Counted from the first letter of the stretch, positions 42,214 through 51,084 are shown. The stretch: 64,000 bases of DNA from an uncultured Coriobacteriaceae bacterium (GCA_902788705.1 CADALE010000010.1:1-64000), one strand, 5' to 3'. Notes: generated from the letters alone by a model not told the origin. Program-made: numbers and translations.

Positions 42214-43377
42214 TTACATCTGCTCGAGGATGTAGCGCTTCACGTCCTCCAGCGTGCTCTGCCTCCATGTGCCGCTCTCGGCCTGCTCGGCAAGCGGGCA
42301 GATGATCTGGAAGTCAAGCCCCTCACCCGGCACGCGGCCGCTGCGGCGCTCCTCCATGAAGTGCTCGTGCCACTGCTCGTCCGTCGCGTTGGCAAAGCGC
42401 TCGGGATACAGGAACAGCTGCTGGCGCTTGGTGGCCGCAACAAACATCTTGGCCGCAAGCGGCGAGAGCAGCTGGTACTGGTCGGCCGGCACCTCGGTGA
42501 AGATCGTGGGCAGCGGACCAGCCACGACATGCTCGCACGTGCGGTCGATCATGATGCCCATGGCCTCGAAGTCCATCGTGTCCTCGCTCAACCTCAGCTT
42601 GAGCACGACACCCTCGTCGGTATGGTATTGCGCGCGCTGGTAGTCGGTGTCAAAGATGAAGTTGCCCAGCGAGTAAAAGATGGGCTTGCCGCCCACCACC
42701 TCGTAGTTCATCGGCACATGCGGGTGGTGGCTTACCACCGCGTCGGCACCCATGTCAAGGTAGGCCAGGTAGCGGTCGCGCGTGTAGGGCGAGGGTAGCG
42801 CCGTGAACTCCTCGCCCCCATGTGCCACCACGATGCACCAGCGCTGCGATGCCTTGATGGCCTCGATCTCCTCGCGGATGATGTCCATCTCGTTCCAAAG
42901 CAGGCAGCCGCCGAAGTCCTCGCCGGCAGGCTTGCAGCCGCGGCGGTACCCCACGCCCAGAAGCCCGATGCCGCCTGCCTCGTCAAGGATGAGGGGCTTG
43001 CGCGCATGGGCAAGGTCCATCCCCACGCCGAGCGTCCTGACGCCCGCCGCCTTTGCCTGTTGCAGGGTCTGGCTCAGGCCAAACTGCCCGGCGTCCATGA
43101 TGTGGTTGTTCACCAGGCTCCAGATGTCGGCATGCATGGCCTGTAGCACGCAGATGGCGGCGGGATCGATGGTGTGCATCAGGCGCTGCTCGGCGGCGTC
43201 CATGCGAGGCGCATCAGGGTCGACCAGCGGCCCCTCCACGTTGGCTATCACGTGGTCGGAGTCGTGCAGGAACGCAAGTACCTCTGGCGCAAGGAGGTGC
43301 TCGTCCTCCCACTTCCGGGCCATGTGGTGGTCAAAGCCGATGTCGCCGGTAAAGGTAAGGACCGACGTCGCCCTCAT
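42214..43377 (-). CDS. CapA/PgsA-like poly-gamma-glutamate-type metallophosphatase
   Basis: Predicted 387 residues of the CapA family (calcineurin-like phosphatase fold). VLTFTGDIGFDHHM, VIANVEGPLVD, LVNNHIMDAGQFGL, VVAHGGEEF and VSHHPHVPMNYEVV with YSLGNFIFD are the family metal-binding blocks. CapA homologues take part in poly-gamma-glutamate capsule synthesis or act as related metallophosphatases. No signal peptide or membrane anchor is visible, unlike classical CapA, so this member should be cytoplasmic. GGGGGTGAT seven bases upstream favours ATG 43377 over earlier starts. The GNAT-MurD gene ends 38 bases upstream. Confidence 0.83.
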   Translation of the reverse strand: MRATSVLTFTGDIGFDHHMARKWEDEHLLAPEVLAFLHDSDHVIANVEGPLVDPDAPRMDAAEQRLMHTIDPAAICVLQAMHADIWSLVNNHIMDAGQFGLSQTLQQAKAAGVRTLGVGMDLAHARKPLILDEAGGIGLLGVGYRRGCKPAGEDFGGCLLWNEMDIIREEIEAIKASQRWCIVVAHGGEEFTALPSPYTRDRYLAYLDMGADAVVSHHPHVPMNYEVVGGKPIFYSLGNFIFDTDYQRAQYHTDEGVVLKLRLSEDTMDFEAMGIMIDRTCEHVVAGPLPTIFTEVPADQYQLLSPLAAKMFVAATKRQQLFLYPERFANATDEQWHEHFMEERRSGRVPGEGLDFQIICPLAEQAESGTWRQSTLEDVKRYILEQM

Positions 43378-43415
43378 GCTCATCACCCCCAGCTCGCCTC
43401 GCGCACAGGCGTGCG

Positions 43416-45176
43416 CTACTTGCCAAGCACGAGCTGGCGAAACACGTCGCCACGCTCCTCGAAGTTCTTGAAGTAGCCATACGAGGCGGCCGCAGGAGAC
43501 AGCAGGCAGGCCTGCCCCGCTGGCGTTATCTGCTTAGCCAGCGAGACGGCCGACTCGAGGTCGTCCACGTACTGGCAGCAGGGCAGGTCAGCCACCTCGT
43601 CAAAGATGCGCCGGCCCGTTGCGTACATAAAGACGTACTGGTACTCCTGGTGCTCCCGCACGAAGGAGACCAGCAGGTCGTAGTCGATTCCCCGGTCCAT
43701 TCCGCCCACGAGGATGGTCCGTGCGTTGCCGATGCTTCTAAGCGCCGCGATGGCCGCCTCGGGGATGGTGGAGATGGAGTCGTCGTAGTAGTCCACGCCG
43801 CCAACCGTGCCCACAAGCTGAAGACGGTGGGGCAGCCCCTCAAACTCCGCGATGGCCGCGCGCACCGACTCGTCGGTGCAGCCGTACAGGGTGGTGGCAA
43901 TCTGGTGCACCACGCGAGCATTGAACTGGTTGTGGGCGCCTTCGAGCCTCATGGTAAAGGGCTCGAAGCCGTCGTCCGGAAGCCCCACGGGGGCCACCAC
44001 GCGCACCTGCGCCTCGGTTGGGACGGGAGGAACCTGGTCGCCCACCAGGGCCACGTCGCACATGCCCTGGTTGCGCATGATGTGGGCCTTGGCCTCAAAG
44101 TAGCGCTCGAGCGTGCCGTAGTGGTCGAGGTGCTCCTCGTACAGGTTAAGGAACACCGATACATGCGGCGAGACTCGCAGGTGGTCGAGCTGGTGGCAGG
44201 ACAGCTCGAACACGATGATCGTGTCGTCGCCAATCCCGTCGTAGGCGTCGAAGCAGGGGATGCCGATGTTGCCCACCAGGATGACCGGGCGCGCCTGGCA
44301 GCGAGAGAGCACGTGGTACAGCAGCGACGCGGTGGTGCTCTTTCCCTTGGTGCCCGTGATGCCGATCGTCTGGCGGCCAAACTGGCCAAGGAACAGCTCG
44401 GTGGCCGAGGTGTAGCGGTCGCCCCACCACTCCTCGACGATGCCAGGGCTCTTCACGATGGCGTCGTAGTCGCCCTCGCTGATGCCGTCCTGCTTTCCCT
44501 GGTACACGTCAAGCGCCTGCACGGCACAGTGTCCCTTGACAAACGCCTCGGTGGACTTCCCCTCAAGCCCGTAGCCCCAGATGAGGACCCGCTTGTCGCG
44601 CAGCGCTTCGTCAACCCGGGTGGCGCCTAGCGTGTGCGCCCAGCTTGACGACACGTCCGGCGCTTGCAGCTCCTTCACGAAGATGTCGCGCCTCAGGCCG
44701 CCGTAGAGCTCCATCGTGGAGTCCCACTCGTAGCCGGAGGCGACGATGTTGCGCCTGCTGTATAGGTTGTCGGGCGACACCGACGTGCACAGCCAGCGAT
44801 AGCCGCGGGCATAGGCGATGTCCTCGAGGATGCGCTCCAGAGTGCGCTGCAGGCCATGGCCACGATACTCGCGCCGCACCATGAAGAGCTTCGAGTCGGC
44901 ATAGGTTCCCAACACGTGCTGCCTCACCTTGATGCCCAGGTCATCGTCCCTGCCTCGCGCGTCCTCCATGATTGCCAGCGCCGCAAGGCGGGCGCCGTCA
45001 AACACGCCAAGCGTGAAGTTGGGCAGGCGCAGGCAGCGCCTGAACGTCTCCTCCGTGTTCCTGCGCAGAAGGTCCGCGTCATCGCCAAGCACCTCGAAGA
45101 TGTCGTCCTGCAGCTCGAGAATCGCAGGTATCTGCTCCTCGCCACAAAAGCGGACGTCCCACTCCCCTACCTTCAC
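43416..45176 (-). CDS. GNAT-MurD fusion: acetyltransferase domain plus Mur ligase
   Basis: Predicted 586 residues. Residues about 1-165 form a GNAT domain with LFMVRREYRGHGLQRTLERI (R-G-H-G-L-Q loop) and SPDNLYSRRNIVASGYEWD. Residues about 185-586 form a Mur ligase closest to MurD: GITGTKGKSTTASLL (ATP loop), FELSCHQLDHL, NLYEEHLDHYG, HNQFNAR, YYDDSISTIPEA, ILVGGMDRGIDY and LLSPAAASYGYFKNF. MurD adds D-Glu to UDP-MurNAc-L-Ala. The start is a GTG whose bases overlap the upstream stop (GTGA), so translation is coupled; a GTG 30 bases earlier is possible. The added domain and the CapA neighbour make a housekeeping role doubtful. Confidence 0.88.
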   Translation of the reverse strand: MKVGEWDVRFCGEEQIPAILELQDDIFEVLGDDADLLRRNTEETFRRCLRLPNFTLGVFDGARLAALAIMEDARGRDDDLGIKVRQHVLGTYADSKLFMVRREYRGHGLQRTLERILEDIAYARGYRWLCTSVSPDNLYSRRNIVASGYEWDSTMELYGGLRRDIFVKELQAPDVSSSWAHTLGATRVDEALRDKRVLIWGYGLEGKSTEAFVKGHCAVQALDVYQGKQDGISEGDYDAIVKSPGIVEEWWGDRYTSATELFLGQFGRQTIGITGTKGKSTTASLLYHVLSRCQARPVILVGNIGIPCFDAYDGIGDDTIIVFELSCHQLDHLRVSPHVSVFLNLYEEHLDHYGTLERYFEAKAHIMRNQGMCDVALVGDQVPPVPTEAQVRVVAPVGLPDDGFEPFTMRLEGAHNQFNARVVHQIATTLYGCTDESVRAAIAEFEGLPHRLQLVGTVGGVDYYDDSISTIPEAAIAALRSIGNARTILVGGMDRGIDYDLLVSFVREHQEYQYVFMYATGRRIFDEVADLPCCQYVDDLESAVSLAKQITPAGQACLLSPAAASYGYFKNFEERGDVFRQLVLGK

Positions 45177-45967
45177 GACCTGGTCCTTTCCGAGAAGTCG
45201 CTCCACATGTCCTCAAGCAGATGGTGGCGCTCCTCCATGTCGTCGATGATCCGCTGGTAGTCGGCCTCCTTGCCCGCCCTGCAGCACGATTCCTCAAGGC
45301 GGTTCTCGTAGCCGGCTATCTGCTCGGGGTCATCCCCGTTGTACGCCATCCAGAGGGCTTCCAGATAGTAGATGTTCTTGAAGTTGCCCGGCAGGCGCAC
45401 CAGGCGCTCGCGCTGGACGAACTCGCTGTGGATGCCCACGAAGAACCGGTACTTGAACAGCTCGTTAAGCACGTCCCACGACACGACCTCGCGGTCGACG
45501 AGGAGGAAGATGCTCTCGAAGAACGTGAGGTAGCCCGAGAGGTCAACCTGGGAGGGCGTCTCCGGGACCCTCCTGGCCACGTCGCGCACGCGCTTGAGCT
45601 CCTCCGGCTCAAGCGGGGCCTTGCCGCTCTCGTGCAGCTGGAGCAGCTTTGCGTGGGCCTCCCAGATGGCATAGGAGAACACGCTCAGGCATGCCTCGCT
45701 CTCGGAGAACTTCTCGTTGAGGGAGACGATGAACTCGGCCTCCTCAAGCCGCTGGTTCTCGGCGAGCTCGCGCCGCAGCATCATGACCGCGAAGACGATC
45801 GAGGCAAGCTCGATGCCAGCCTGCACGTATCCTGAGATGTCTATGAGAATGGGGAACCGTGCCATGAGGAAGGCAAGCGCGACATTGATGACCCCAAGTA
45901 CGACAAGAAGCACGAAGAGGGTTCGAATGACCCCCCGTTGACGTTCCCTGGACTTTCCCACCCTCAT
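45173..45967 (-). CDS. Membrane protein of unknown function, first gene of the GNAT-MurD operon
   Basis: Predicted 264 residues. Two hydrophobic segments occur near the N-terminus (TLFVLLVVLGVINVALAFLM and YVQAGIELASIVFAVMML), followed by a long charged, mostly helical cytoplasmic part (ENQRLEEAEFIVSLNEKFSE and later DFSERTRS). I do not recognise the family. ATG 45967 has an AGAGG site at about nine bases; a much longer open frame upstream begins in sequence that looks non-coding. The stop overlaps the next start by four bases, indicating translational coupling with the Mur ligase fusion, which hints at a shared envelope task. Confidence 0.7.
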   Translation of the reverse strand: MRVGKSRERQRGVIRTLFVLLVVLGVINVALAFLMARFPILIDISGYVQAGIELASIVFAVMMLRRELAENQRLEEAEFIVSLNEKFSESEACLSVFSYAIWEAHAKLLQLHESGKAPLEPEELKRVRDVARRVPETPSQVDLSGYLTFFESIFLLVDREVVSWDVLNELFKYRFFVGIHSEFVQRERLVRLPGNFKNIYYLEALWMAYNGDDPEQIAGYENRLEESCCRAGKEADYQRIIDDMEERHHLLEDMWSDFSERTRS

Positions 45968-46134
45968 GGACACGACCTCTCGAACCGCACCGATTGCGCC
46001 GGCACCTTGCCCGGCAACCCACCAAAAAAGCTTTCCCATCATAGCATGAGGCACACCTGCGGCATGGAGGTCTCCACCAGATGCAGGGGTCCCACACGGG
46101 GCTGCGGGGCGTCTTCGAAGCATCGCGGCAGCAA

Positions 46135-46175
46135 ATGGGGAGGCCTTCGCGGGGTGCCCGCAAAGACCTCCCCAT
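46135..46175 (-). terminator. Hairpin after metH
   Basis: ATGGGGAGG and CCTCCCCAT form the base of a stem extended by an imperfect CTTTGCGGG/CGCGAAGG pair, just after the metH stop on the minus strand. There is no U run. Confidence 0.65.
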
Positions 46176-46192
46176 CACGTCGACGGGAACGG

Positions 46193-48793
46193 TCAGCCCA
46201 GCACCTCGGCGGCGATGCGGGCGCTCTCGGCGGCGTCCTTGGCATAGAAGTCGGCACCCACCATCTGGGCATACTCGGGATTGAGCACCGCGCCGCCCAC
46301 CATCACCTTGCACCATGGCGCCTGCACGTGCAGCAGCTGGATGGTCTCGGCCATGGCGGGAACCGTGGTGGTCATGAGCGCGGAGAGGCCGGCCAGCGTC
46401 ACGTGATGCTCTACCACGGCATCCGCCACGGCCTGCGGGTCGACGTCGCGCCCGAGGTCCATCACGTCGTAGCCGTAGTTCTCCAGCAGCATGCGCACGA
46501 TGTTCTTGCCAATGTCGTGGATGTCGCCCTTCACGGTTGCCAGCACGATCTGGCCCTTCGACGCCATGGCCCCACCCTCCGCCGAGGACTCGCGCAGCAC
46601 CGTGAAGCCTGCCTTGGCGGCCTCGGCCGAGGCCATCAGCTGCGGCAGGAAGAAGGTGCCCTTCTCGAAGCGGTCGCCCACCTCGTCAAGCGCGGGAATC
46701 AGCACCTGGTTGATGGCGTACATCACGTCGTGGGAGGGGTCGCCGTCGTCAAGCAGCGCCCGCACCTCGTCGGCAACCGCCTCCTTGCGGCCAGTCAGCA
46801 CCAGGTCGCGGATGCGCCCCTCGCGCGAGCCGTCCTGCCCAGGGGCCGCAGCCGCCTGCGCATCGGGCTCCTGCGTGGGAAGGCCGCCCGTGCCGGCGGC
46901 GATGGCCTGCAGCGTCGACGCCATGGAGGAAAGCGCCGCGGAGACGCCGCCGGGGCTGGACAGGTCGTAGGATGCCGGGCCGGTGGTCGAGGCTGCGGCG
47001 CCGTCCTTGCGGTCCGCATACCGCGCGATGTAGTCCTGGGCGCTCTCGTCCTCGCCCGAGAGCGCGCGCCACGACCTGACCACGTCCATCAGGCGCTCGT
47101 TCATGGGGTTGACGATGGCAAGGTCAAGCCCCGCGCCAAAGCAGGCCGCGAGGAACGTGGCGTTGACCAGCGGGCGGAACGGCATGCCAAAGCTGATGTT
47201 GGACACGCCAAGCACCGTGCGCACGCCCTCCAGCTCGGCCTTGACCATGCGGATGGCGTCCACGATCTGCCGGGGTTGGGTCTGGTCGGTCGAGGCGGCC
47301 ATGGCAAGGCAGTCGATGACCACGTCCTGCCGCGGAATCCCGATGGCGTCGGTGGCGGCCACGATCTTGCGCGCCACGGCAAGGCGCCCCTCGGCCGTGG
47401 GCGGGATGCCATCCTCGTCAAGCGTGAGGCACACGATGGCACAGCCGTAGTGCTTGGCGATGGGCAGCACCGCCTCCAGCACCTCGCGCTTGCCGTTGCA
47501 GGAGTTGATGAGGGCCTTGCCGGGATAGCTGCGCACCGCCCGCTCGATGGCCACGGGGTCGGAGGAGTCTATCTGCAGCGGCAGCGTGGTCACGCCGGAC
47601 AGCTCGCTGGCCAAGCGCACCAGCGTGGCCGCCTCGTCTATCTCGGGCAGGCCCGCGTTGACGTCCAGGATCTGGGCGCCGGCCTCGGTCTGGCTGATGG
47701 CCTCGCTCAGCACGTAGTCGTGGTTGCCGGTGCGCAGGGCCTCCTTCAGGCGCTTCTTGCCCGTTGGGTTGATGCGCTCGCCGATCACGCCCACCTCGCC
47801 CATGGCCAGGGCCACCAGCTGCTGCGCGCTGGTCACCGTGAAGTGGCTGTTGAGCGAGCGCCCGGCTGGCGTGCGGTCTACCAGCAGGTTCTTCTCCTGT
47901 GCGATGAACTCGGGGGAGGTGCCGCAGCACCCGCCGATGATGCTGACGCCGGCGCGCACCATGCGCCTCACTGCCTGGCCATACTCGAGGGGCTTGATGG
48001 AGTAGTACGTCCTGCCCTCGTGCACGTGCGGCAGTCCGGCGTTGGCCTGCGCCATCACGGGGCAGCTTGCCCATGGCAGCATGCGCTCGATCAGCGGGGC
48101 GACGTCGGCCGGACCCAGGCTGCAGTTGATGCCCAACACGTCGGCGCCCAAGGCACAGAGCGTGACCGCGGCCACCTCGGGGGTGGTGCCCAGGAAGGTA
48201 CGGCCGTCCTCGTCAAAGGTCATGGTCACGAAGGCAGGCAGGTCGGAGTGCTCCTTCACGGCAAGCAGGGCTGCCTTGGCCTCGGCGATGTCAGCCATGG
48301 TCTCGATGATAAAGAGGTCGGCCCCCGCGGCGTCAGCCGCCTTGACCTGCTGGGCAAAGAGCTGGTAGGCATCCTCAAACGGCAGGGTGCCCATAGGCTG
48401 CAGCAACGCACCGGTGGGGCCGATGTCGGCTGCCACATAGCGCGCGCCAGAGGCGCGTGCGCAGCCAACCGCCGCAGTGAAGATCTCCTCGACCGTGGCG
48501 TTTTCGCCCAGCTTGGTGGCGTTGGCGCCAAAGGTGTTGGTGGTAACCACCTCCGACCCGGCAGCCACGTAGGCCGCATGGATCTGCGTGATCTCGTCGG
48601 GATTGGTCAGGCACAGCAGCTCGGGCACCTCGCCCGCCGCTAGGCCCCGCTCCTGCAGCTGGGTGCCCATGGCACCGTCAAACAGCAGGAACTCCTCGCC
48701 CGCAAGCACGCGGGCCAGATGGTCGTCCTTGATGCGCAGGGTACGCACCGCGCGGTGCCCTGCGGGGGTGGTAAGCGCGGAGATGTCAAGCAT
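46193..48793 (-). CDS. metH: Cobalamin-dependent methionine synthase lacking the reactivation domain
   Basis: Predicted 866 residues; the full enzyme is about 1200. The homocysteine domain (about 1-310) has zinc Cys in GINCSLG and GGCCGTSPEF. The methyltetrahydrofolate domain (about 330-600) starts GVIGERINPTG and includes DVNAGLPEIDE. A Pro/Ala/Gly-rich linker (about 610-650) precedes the cobalamin cap and B12 domain (about 660-866) with the axial-ligand motif KGDIHDIGKNIV and VGGAVLN. The AdoMet-binding reactivation domain is absent and lies in the neighbouring gene 48861-49604. The enzyme methylates homocysteine to methionine. CAGGAG precedes the ATG. It is the last gene of a metF-activation domain-metH run. 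Confidence 0.93.
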   Translation of the reverse strand: MLDISALTTPAGHRAVRTLRIKDDHLARVLAGEEFLLFDGAMGTQLQERGLAAGEVPELLCLTNPDEITQIHAAYVAAGSEVVTTNTFGANATKLGENATVEEIFTAAVGCARASGARYVAADIGPTGALLQPMGTLPFEDAYQLFAQQVKAADAAGADLFIIETMADIAEAKAALLAVKEHSDLPAFVTMTFDEDGRTFLGTTPEVAAVTLCALGADVLGINCSLGPADVAPLIERMLPWASCPVMAQANAGLPHVHEGRTYYSIKPLEYGQAVRRMVRAGVSIIGGCCGTSPEFIAQEKNLLVDRTPAGRSLNSHFTVTSAQQLVALAMGEVGVIGERINPTGKKRLKEALRTGNHDYVLSEAISQTEAGAQILDVNAGLPEIDEAATLVRLASELSGVTTLPLQIDSSDPVAIERAVRSYPGKALINSCNGKREVLEAVLPIAKHYGCAIVCLTLDEDGIPPTAEGRLAVARKIVAATDAIGIPRQDVVIDCLAMAASTDQTQPRQIVDAIRMVKAELEGVRTVLGVSNISFGMPFRPLVNATFLAACFGAGLDLAIVNPMNERLMDVVRSWRALSGEDESAQDYIARYADRKDGAAASTTGPASYDLSSPGGVSAALSSMASTLQAIAAGTGGLPTQEPDAQAAAAPGQDGSREGRIRDLVLTGRKEAVADEVRALLDDGDPSHDVMYAINQVLIPALDEVGDRFEKGTFFLPQLMASAEAAKAGFTVLRESSAEGGAMASKGQIVLATVKGDIHDIGKNIVRMLLENYGYDVMDLGRDVDPQAVADAVVEHHVTLAGLSALMTTTVPAMAETIQLLHVQAPWCKVMVGGAVLNPEYAQMVGADFYAKDAAESARIAAEVLG

Positions 48794-48860
48794 GGCGGCT
48801 CCTGTCCTTACGGGTGTGTCGCTCTATCCTATCGCACCGCAGGCCTCGTTGCGACGCGCC

Positions 48861-49604
48861 TCAACCCACGCACGTCACGCCACGTGCGCGGAGGGTGCAC
48901 CAGTCGCGCAGGTTGCACGTGGCGCAGCCGGTCCGGGCCCCAACCTGCGGCTCGCCGAAGTAGCCCACGAGGGCGGTGACGCTCTTTGTGGGAACCATCA
49001 GCAGGCTGGGGGTGAGCGTGATTCCCAGGCGCCTGCCCGCGTCCAGCACCGCAAGGAAGGTTGGCTGGCAGGACAGCGGCAGGTCGCCATAGCCAGGCGA
49101 GTAGCGCCAGTTGGTGTAGAGCCCCCGGCTGGCGGCGTCTGCCACCAGCAATGCCTCGGCCCCGTCGGCCGCGCGCTCGACGATGGCGGTAAGCGCCGCG
49201 TCGAACACCACCTGGGCCACGTGGTCGGTCAGCGAAAGGCGCCGCAGCTCGCGCTCGGTGTCGGCGCCCAGCGTCACTGCCAAGAGCCCGACTGCAACGG
49301 CCCCCTCCAGATGCCGGGATACGTCATGTCCCGCCAGCGCCAACGCACAGCCCCGAAGCCTCACCACCGGCGTGCCGGCATCGTCCAGCTCACGGGCCTC
49401 CACGTCGAAGGAGCGTATGGACGCGCGGGGGCGCGCCACCTCCAGCGCATGTGCCACCAGCTCGTCCAGCCTACCCGCAAGCTGGGGCGTCAGCTCCTGG
49501 CCACGATAGCCCAGGTAGCGCAGCACCTCGCTCCTGTCTACCTCCGAGACGGCTATGTCCCTCACGGTGGCGGGCATGGGCGTCAGGCGCGCACGTACCC
49601 GCAC
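48861..49604 (-). CDS. Free-standing methionine synthase reactivation (AdoMet-binding) protein
   Basis: Predicted 247 residues. The block NWRYSPGYGDLPLSCQPTFL is the AdoMet-binding signature of the MetH activation domain (R-x-x-x-G-Y), which restores cob(II)alamin to the methylated form. The C-terminus TGCATCNLRDWCTLRARGV ends in a Cys cluster (CxxC and further Cys) typical of the single-domain form in anaerobes. It should pair with the short MetH 67 bases downstream. The start is a GTG at 49604 with AGGAG six bases upstream, which overlaps the end of metF by 22 bases; an ATG at 49577 without a good site is the alternative. Confidence 0.88.
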   Translation of the reverse strand: MRVRARLTPMPATVRDIAVSEVDRSEVLRYLGYRGQELTPQLAGRLDELVAHALEVARPRASIRSFDVEARELDDAGTPVVRLRGCALALAGHDVSRHLEGAVAVGLLAVTLGADTERELRRLSLTDHVAQVVFDAALTAIVERAADGAEALLVADAASRGLYTNWRYSPGYGDLPLSCQPTFLAVLDAGRRLGITLTPSLLMVPTKSVTALVGYFGEPQVGARTGCATCNLRDWCTLRARGVTCVG

Positions 49605-50452
49605 GCGCGAAGCTCCTGGTAGGCAGCGTCGCCAATTTCGGGATGGTTCATGCTGTAGATGTGGATGCCGTCAACGCCGTTGGCGGCAAGGTCGCGAATC
49701 TGCTCGAGCATGTAGCTCATGCCCGCCTCGGCCTGCGCCTTGGGGTCGTCGCCCGCAACCACGAGGCGCCGCACCACCTTTGCTGGGATGGATGCGCCGC
49801 AGTTGAAGGCCATGCGCTGGATCTGCTTCACACTCGTGAAGGGCATGATGCCCGCTACCACCGGAATCCGTACGCGATGGCGCAGGCACATCTCGCGGAA
49901 GCGGTAGAAGTCGGCATTGTCAAAGAACAGCTGGCTCACCAGGAAGTCGGCGCCCGCCTCCTGCTTGAGGCGCAGGTGGCGCATCGAGAGGTCGAAGTCC
50001 TCGCACTCCACGTGGCCCTCGGGATAGCAGGCCGCGCCGATGCACAGGCTGGGGTCGCGCTCCTTCAGGTAGGAGATGAGGTCGGAGGCGTGGGCGAAGT
50101 CGACGGTGTCCCGGCCGGGCATGCGGTCGCCGCGCAAGGCCAGCACGTTCTGGATACCCGTTGCATGGATGCGGTCAAGGCGGTCGTCGATGTCGGCACG
50201 CGTGGCACCCATGCACGTGAGGTGCGCGAGGGCGTTGATGCCCAGGTCGTGCTCGAGCGTGTGCGCGATGGTGAACGTGTTGCCCGAGTTGCCCGTTCCC
50301 CCAGCCGAGAACGTGACGCTGATCCAGTCGGGGTCGCTCTTGGCCAGCCCCCGGCTTACCTCGCGCGCCTGATCAATCGGAAGCTCGCCCTTGGGCGGGA
50401 AGATCTCGAACGAGAGCGTCTGCTTGCTCGCCAGGATGTCGCTGATTCTCAT
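49583..50452 (-). CDS. metF: 5,10-methylenetetrahydrofolate reductase
   Basis: Predicted 289 residues, the bacterial length. MetF reduces methylene-THF to the methyl-THF used by MetH. LSFEIFPPKGELPI (with the catalytic Glu), VTFSAGGTGNSGNT, AHLTCMGAT, VLALRGDRMPG and FLVSQLFFDNADFY are the TIM-barrel and flavin-binding blocks. The N-terminus matches the family and AAGGGAA precedes the ATG. The next gene, the reactivation protein, overlaps its 3' end, so the pathway genes are translationally linked. The 76-base gap upstream is too short for a SAM riboswitch. Confidence 0.95.
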   Translation of the reverse strand: MRISDILASKQTLSFEIFPPKGELPIDQAREVSRGLAKSDPDWISVTFSAGGTGNSGNTFTIAHTLEHDLGINALAHLTCMGATRADIDDRLDRIHATGIQNVLALRGDRMPGRDTVDFAHASDLISYLKERDPSLCIGAACYPEGHVECEDFDLSMRHLRLKQEAGADFLVSQLFFDNADFYRFREMCLRHRVRIPVVAGIMPFTSVKQIQRMAFNCGASIPAKVVRRLVVAGDDPKAQAEAGMSYMLEQIRDLAANGVDGIHIYSMNHPEIGDAAYQELRACGYVRA

Positions 50453-50528
50453 GGGAATTCCCTTCGTGTCGGCGTTACCTCATGGTAGCCGTAGGATATT
50501 GCGCACGTGTGACGGGGTGCTGCGGCCC

Positions 50529-50978
50529 TCAGTACAGCGGCAGCTTGCCGGTAAGCGGGTCAATCTGCTCGGGATAGAGCGGCTCGAAGGCCAGGCAGGT
50601 GTAGGTGGGCTCGCCGTGGAACTCCGTATGCCCCGCATCGCGCACCAGGGCGACAACAAACCCCAGCTCACGACCGCGAGCCGCAAGATCAAGCAGCTCC
50701 TCCTCGGAGTCCACATACACGCACACCTTTGCCACGCCCGCCTCGAACCAGTCGACAAGCGGCGAGGGCTCGCTCGCGCCAAACAGGCCCCGGTGCTCCA
50801 CGAGATGCACCCAGCTCTCGTCGGCGTTCACGCGGACGTCCTTCAGCCGCCCCTCGCGTGCCAAGGCCATCAGCACCGCCTCGACGCACGCGTGCCCCGA
50901 CTGCGCGGCTATCTTTCCCTTGCGCATCTTGAGGTCGCGCCGCATCACGATCATCTGCTTGGCTTTGTAAGCGCCCAT
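50529..50978 (-). CDS. Peptidyl-tRNA hydrolase, Pth2 type
   Basis: Predicted 149 residues. KQMIVMRRDLKMRKGKIAAQ followed by SGHACVEAV, then VRDAGHTEFHGEPTYTCLAF near the C-terminus, are the defining blocks of the Pth2 family, which cleaves peptidyl-tRNA so the tRNA is reused. Pth2 is the archaeal/eukaryotic-type enzyme and unrelated to bacterial Pth; some bacteria carry it in addition. The residues between are somewhat longer than in archaeal Pth2. ATG 50978 has AAGGAG six bases upstream; an upstream ATG at 51014 in the same frame lacks support. The gene is probably upstream in the same run as metF. Confidence 0.85.
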   Translation of the reverse strand: MGAYKAKQMIVMRRDLKMRKGKIAAQSGHACVEAVLMALAREGRLKDVRVNADESWVHLVEHRGLFGASEPSPLVDWFEAGVAKVCVYVDSEEELLDLAARGRELGFVVALVRDAGHTEFHGEPTYTCLAFEPLYPEQIDPLTGKLPLY

Positions 50979-51013
50979 CTGCAGCTCCTTTCCTGCCGCG
51001 GCTACGCTGCCCA

Positions 51014-51084
51014 AGTGTACATTTGCTTTGAGTTATTCGAGCTCCGTTTTGGCGAGTCCGAATAAGCGAAACTAAATGTACACT
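51014..51084. repeat. 71-bp element with nested inverted repeats
   Basis: AGTGTACATTT (51014-51024) and AAATGTACACT (51074-51084) are perfect inverted copies. A second perfect pair, TTATTCG and CGAATAA, is nested inside. The whole forms one long stem with a short break and a 20-base loop. It lies in the gap between the divergent pth2 and barnase genes, and contains no reading frame. Confidence 0.75.

Noticed and set aside
45938..48643. 901-codon plus-strand frame opposite metH
   Set aside because: It is His/Gly/Arg/Val-rich antisense of a confident MetH gene and shows no domain.
50453..50528. SAM or B12 riboswitch before metF
   Set aside because: Only 76 bases separate it from the pth2 gene end, too short for a riboswitch, and no conserved core is visible.
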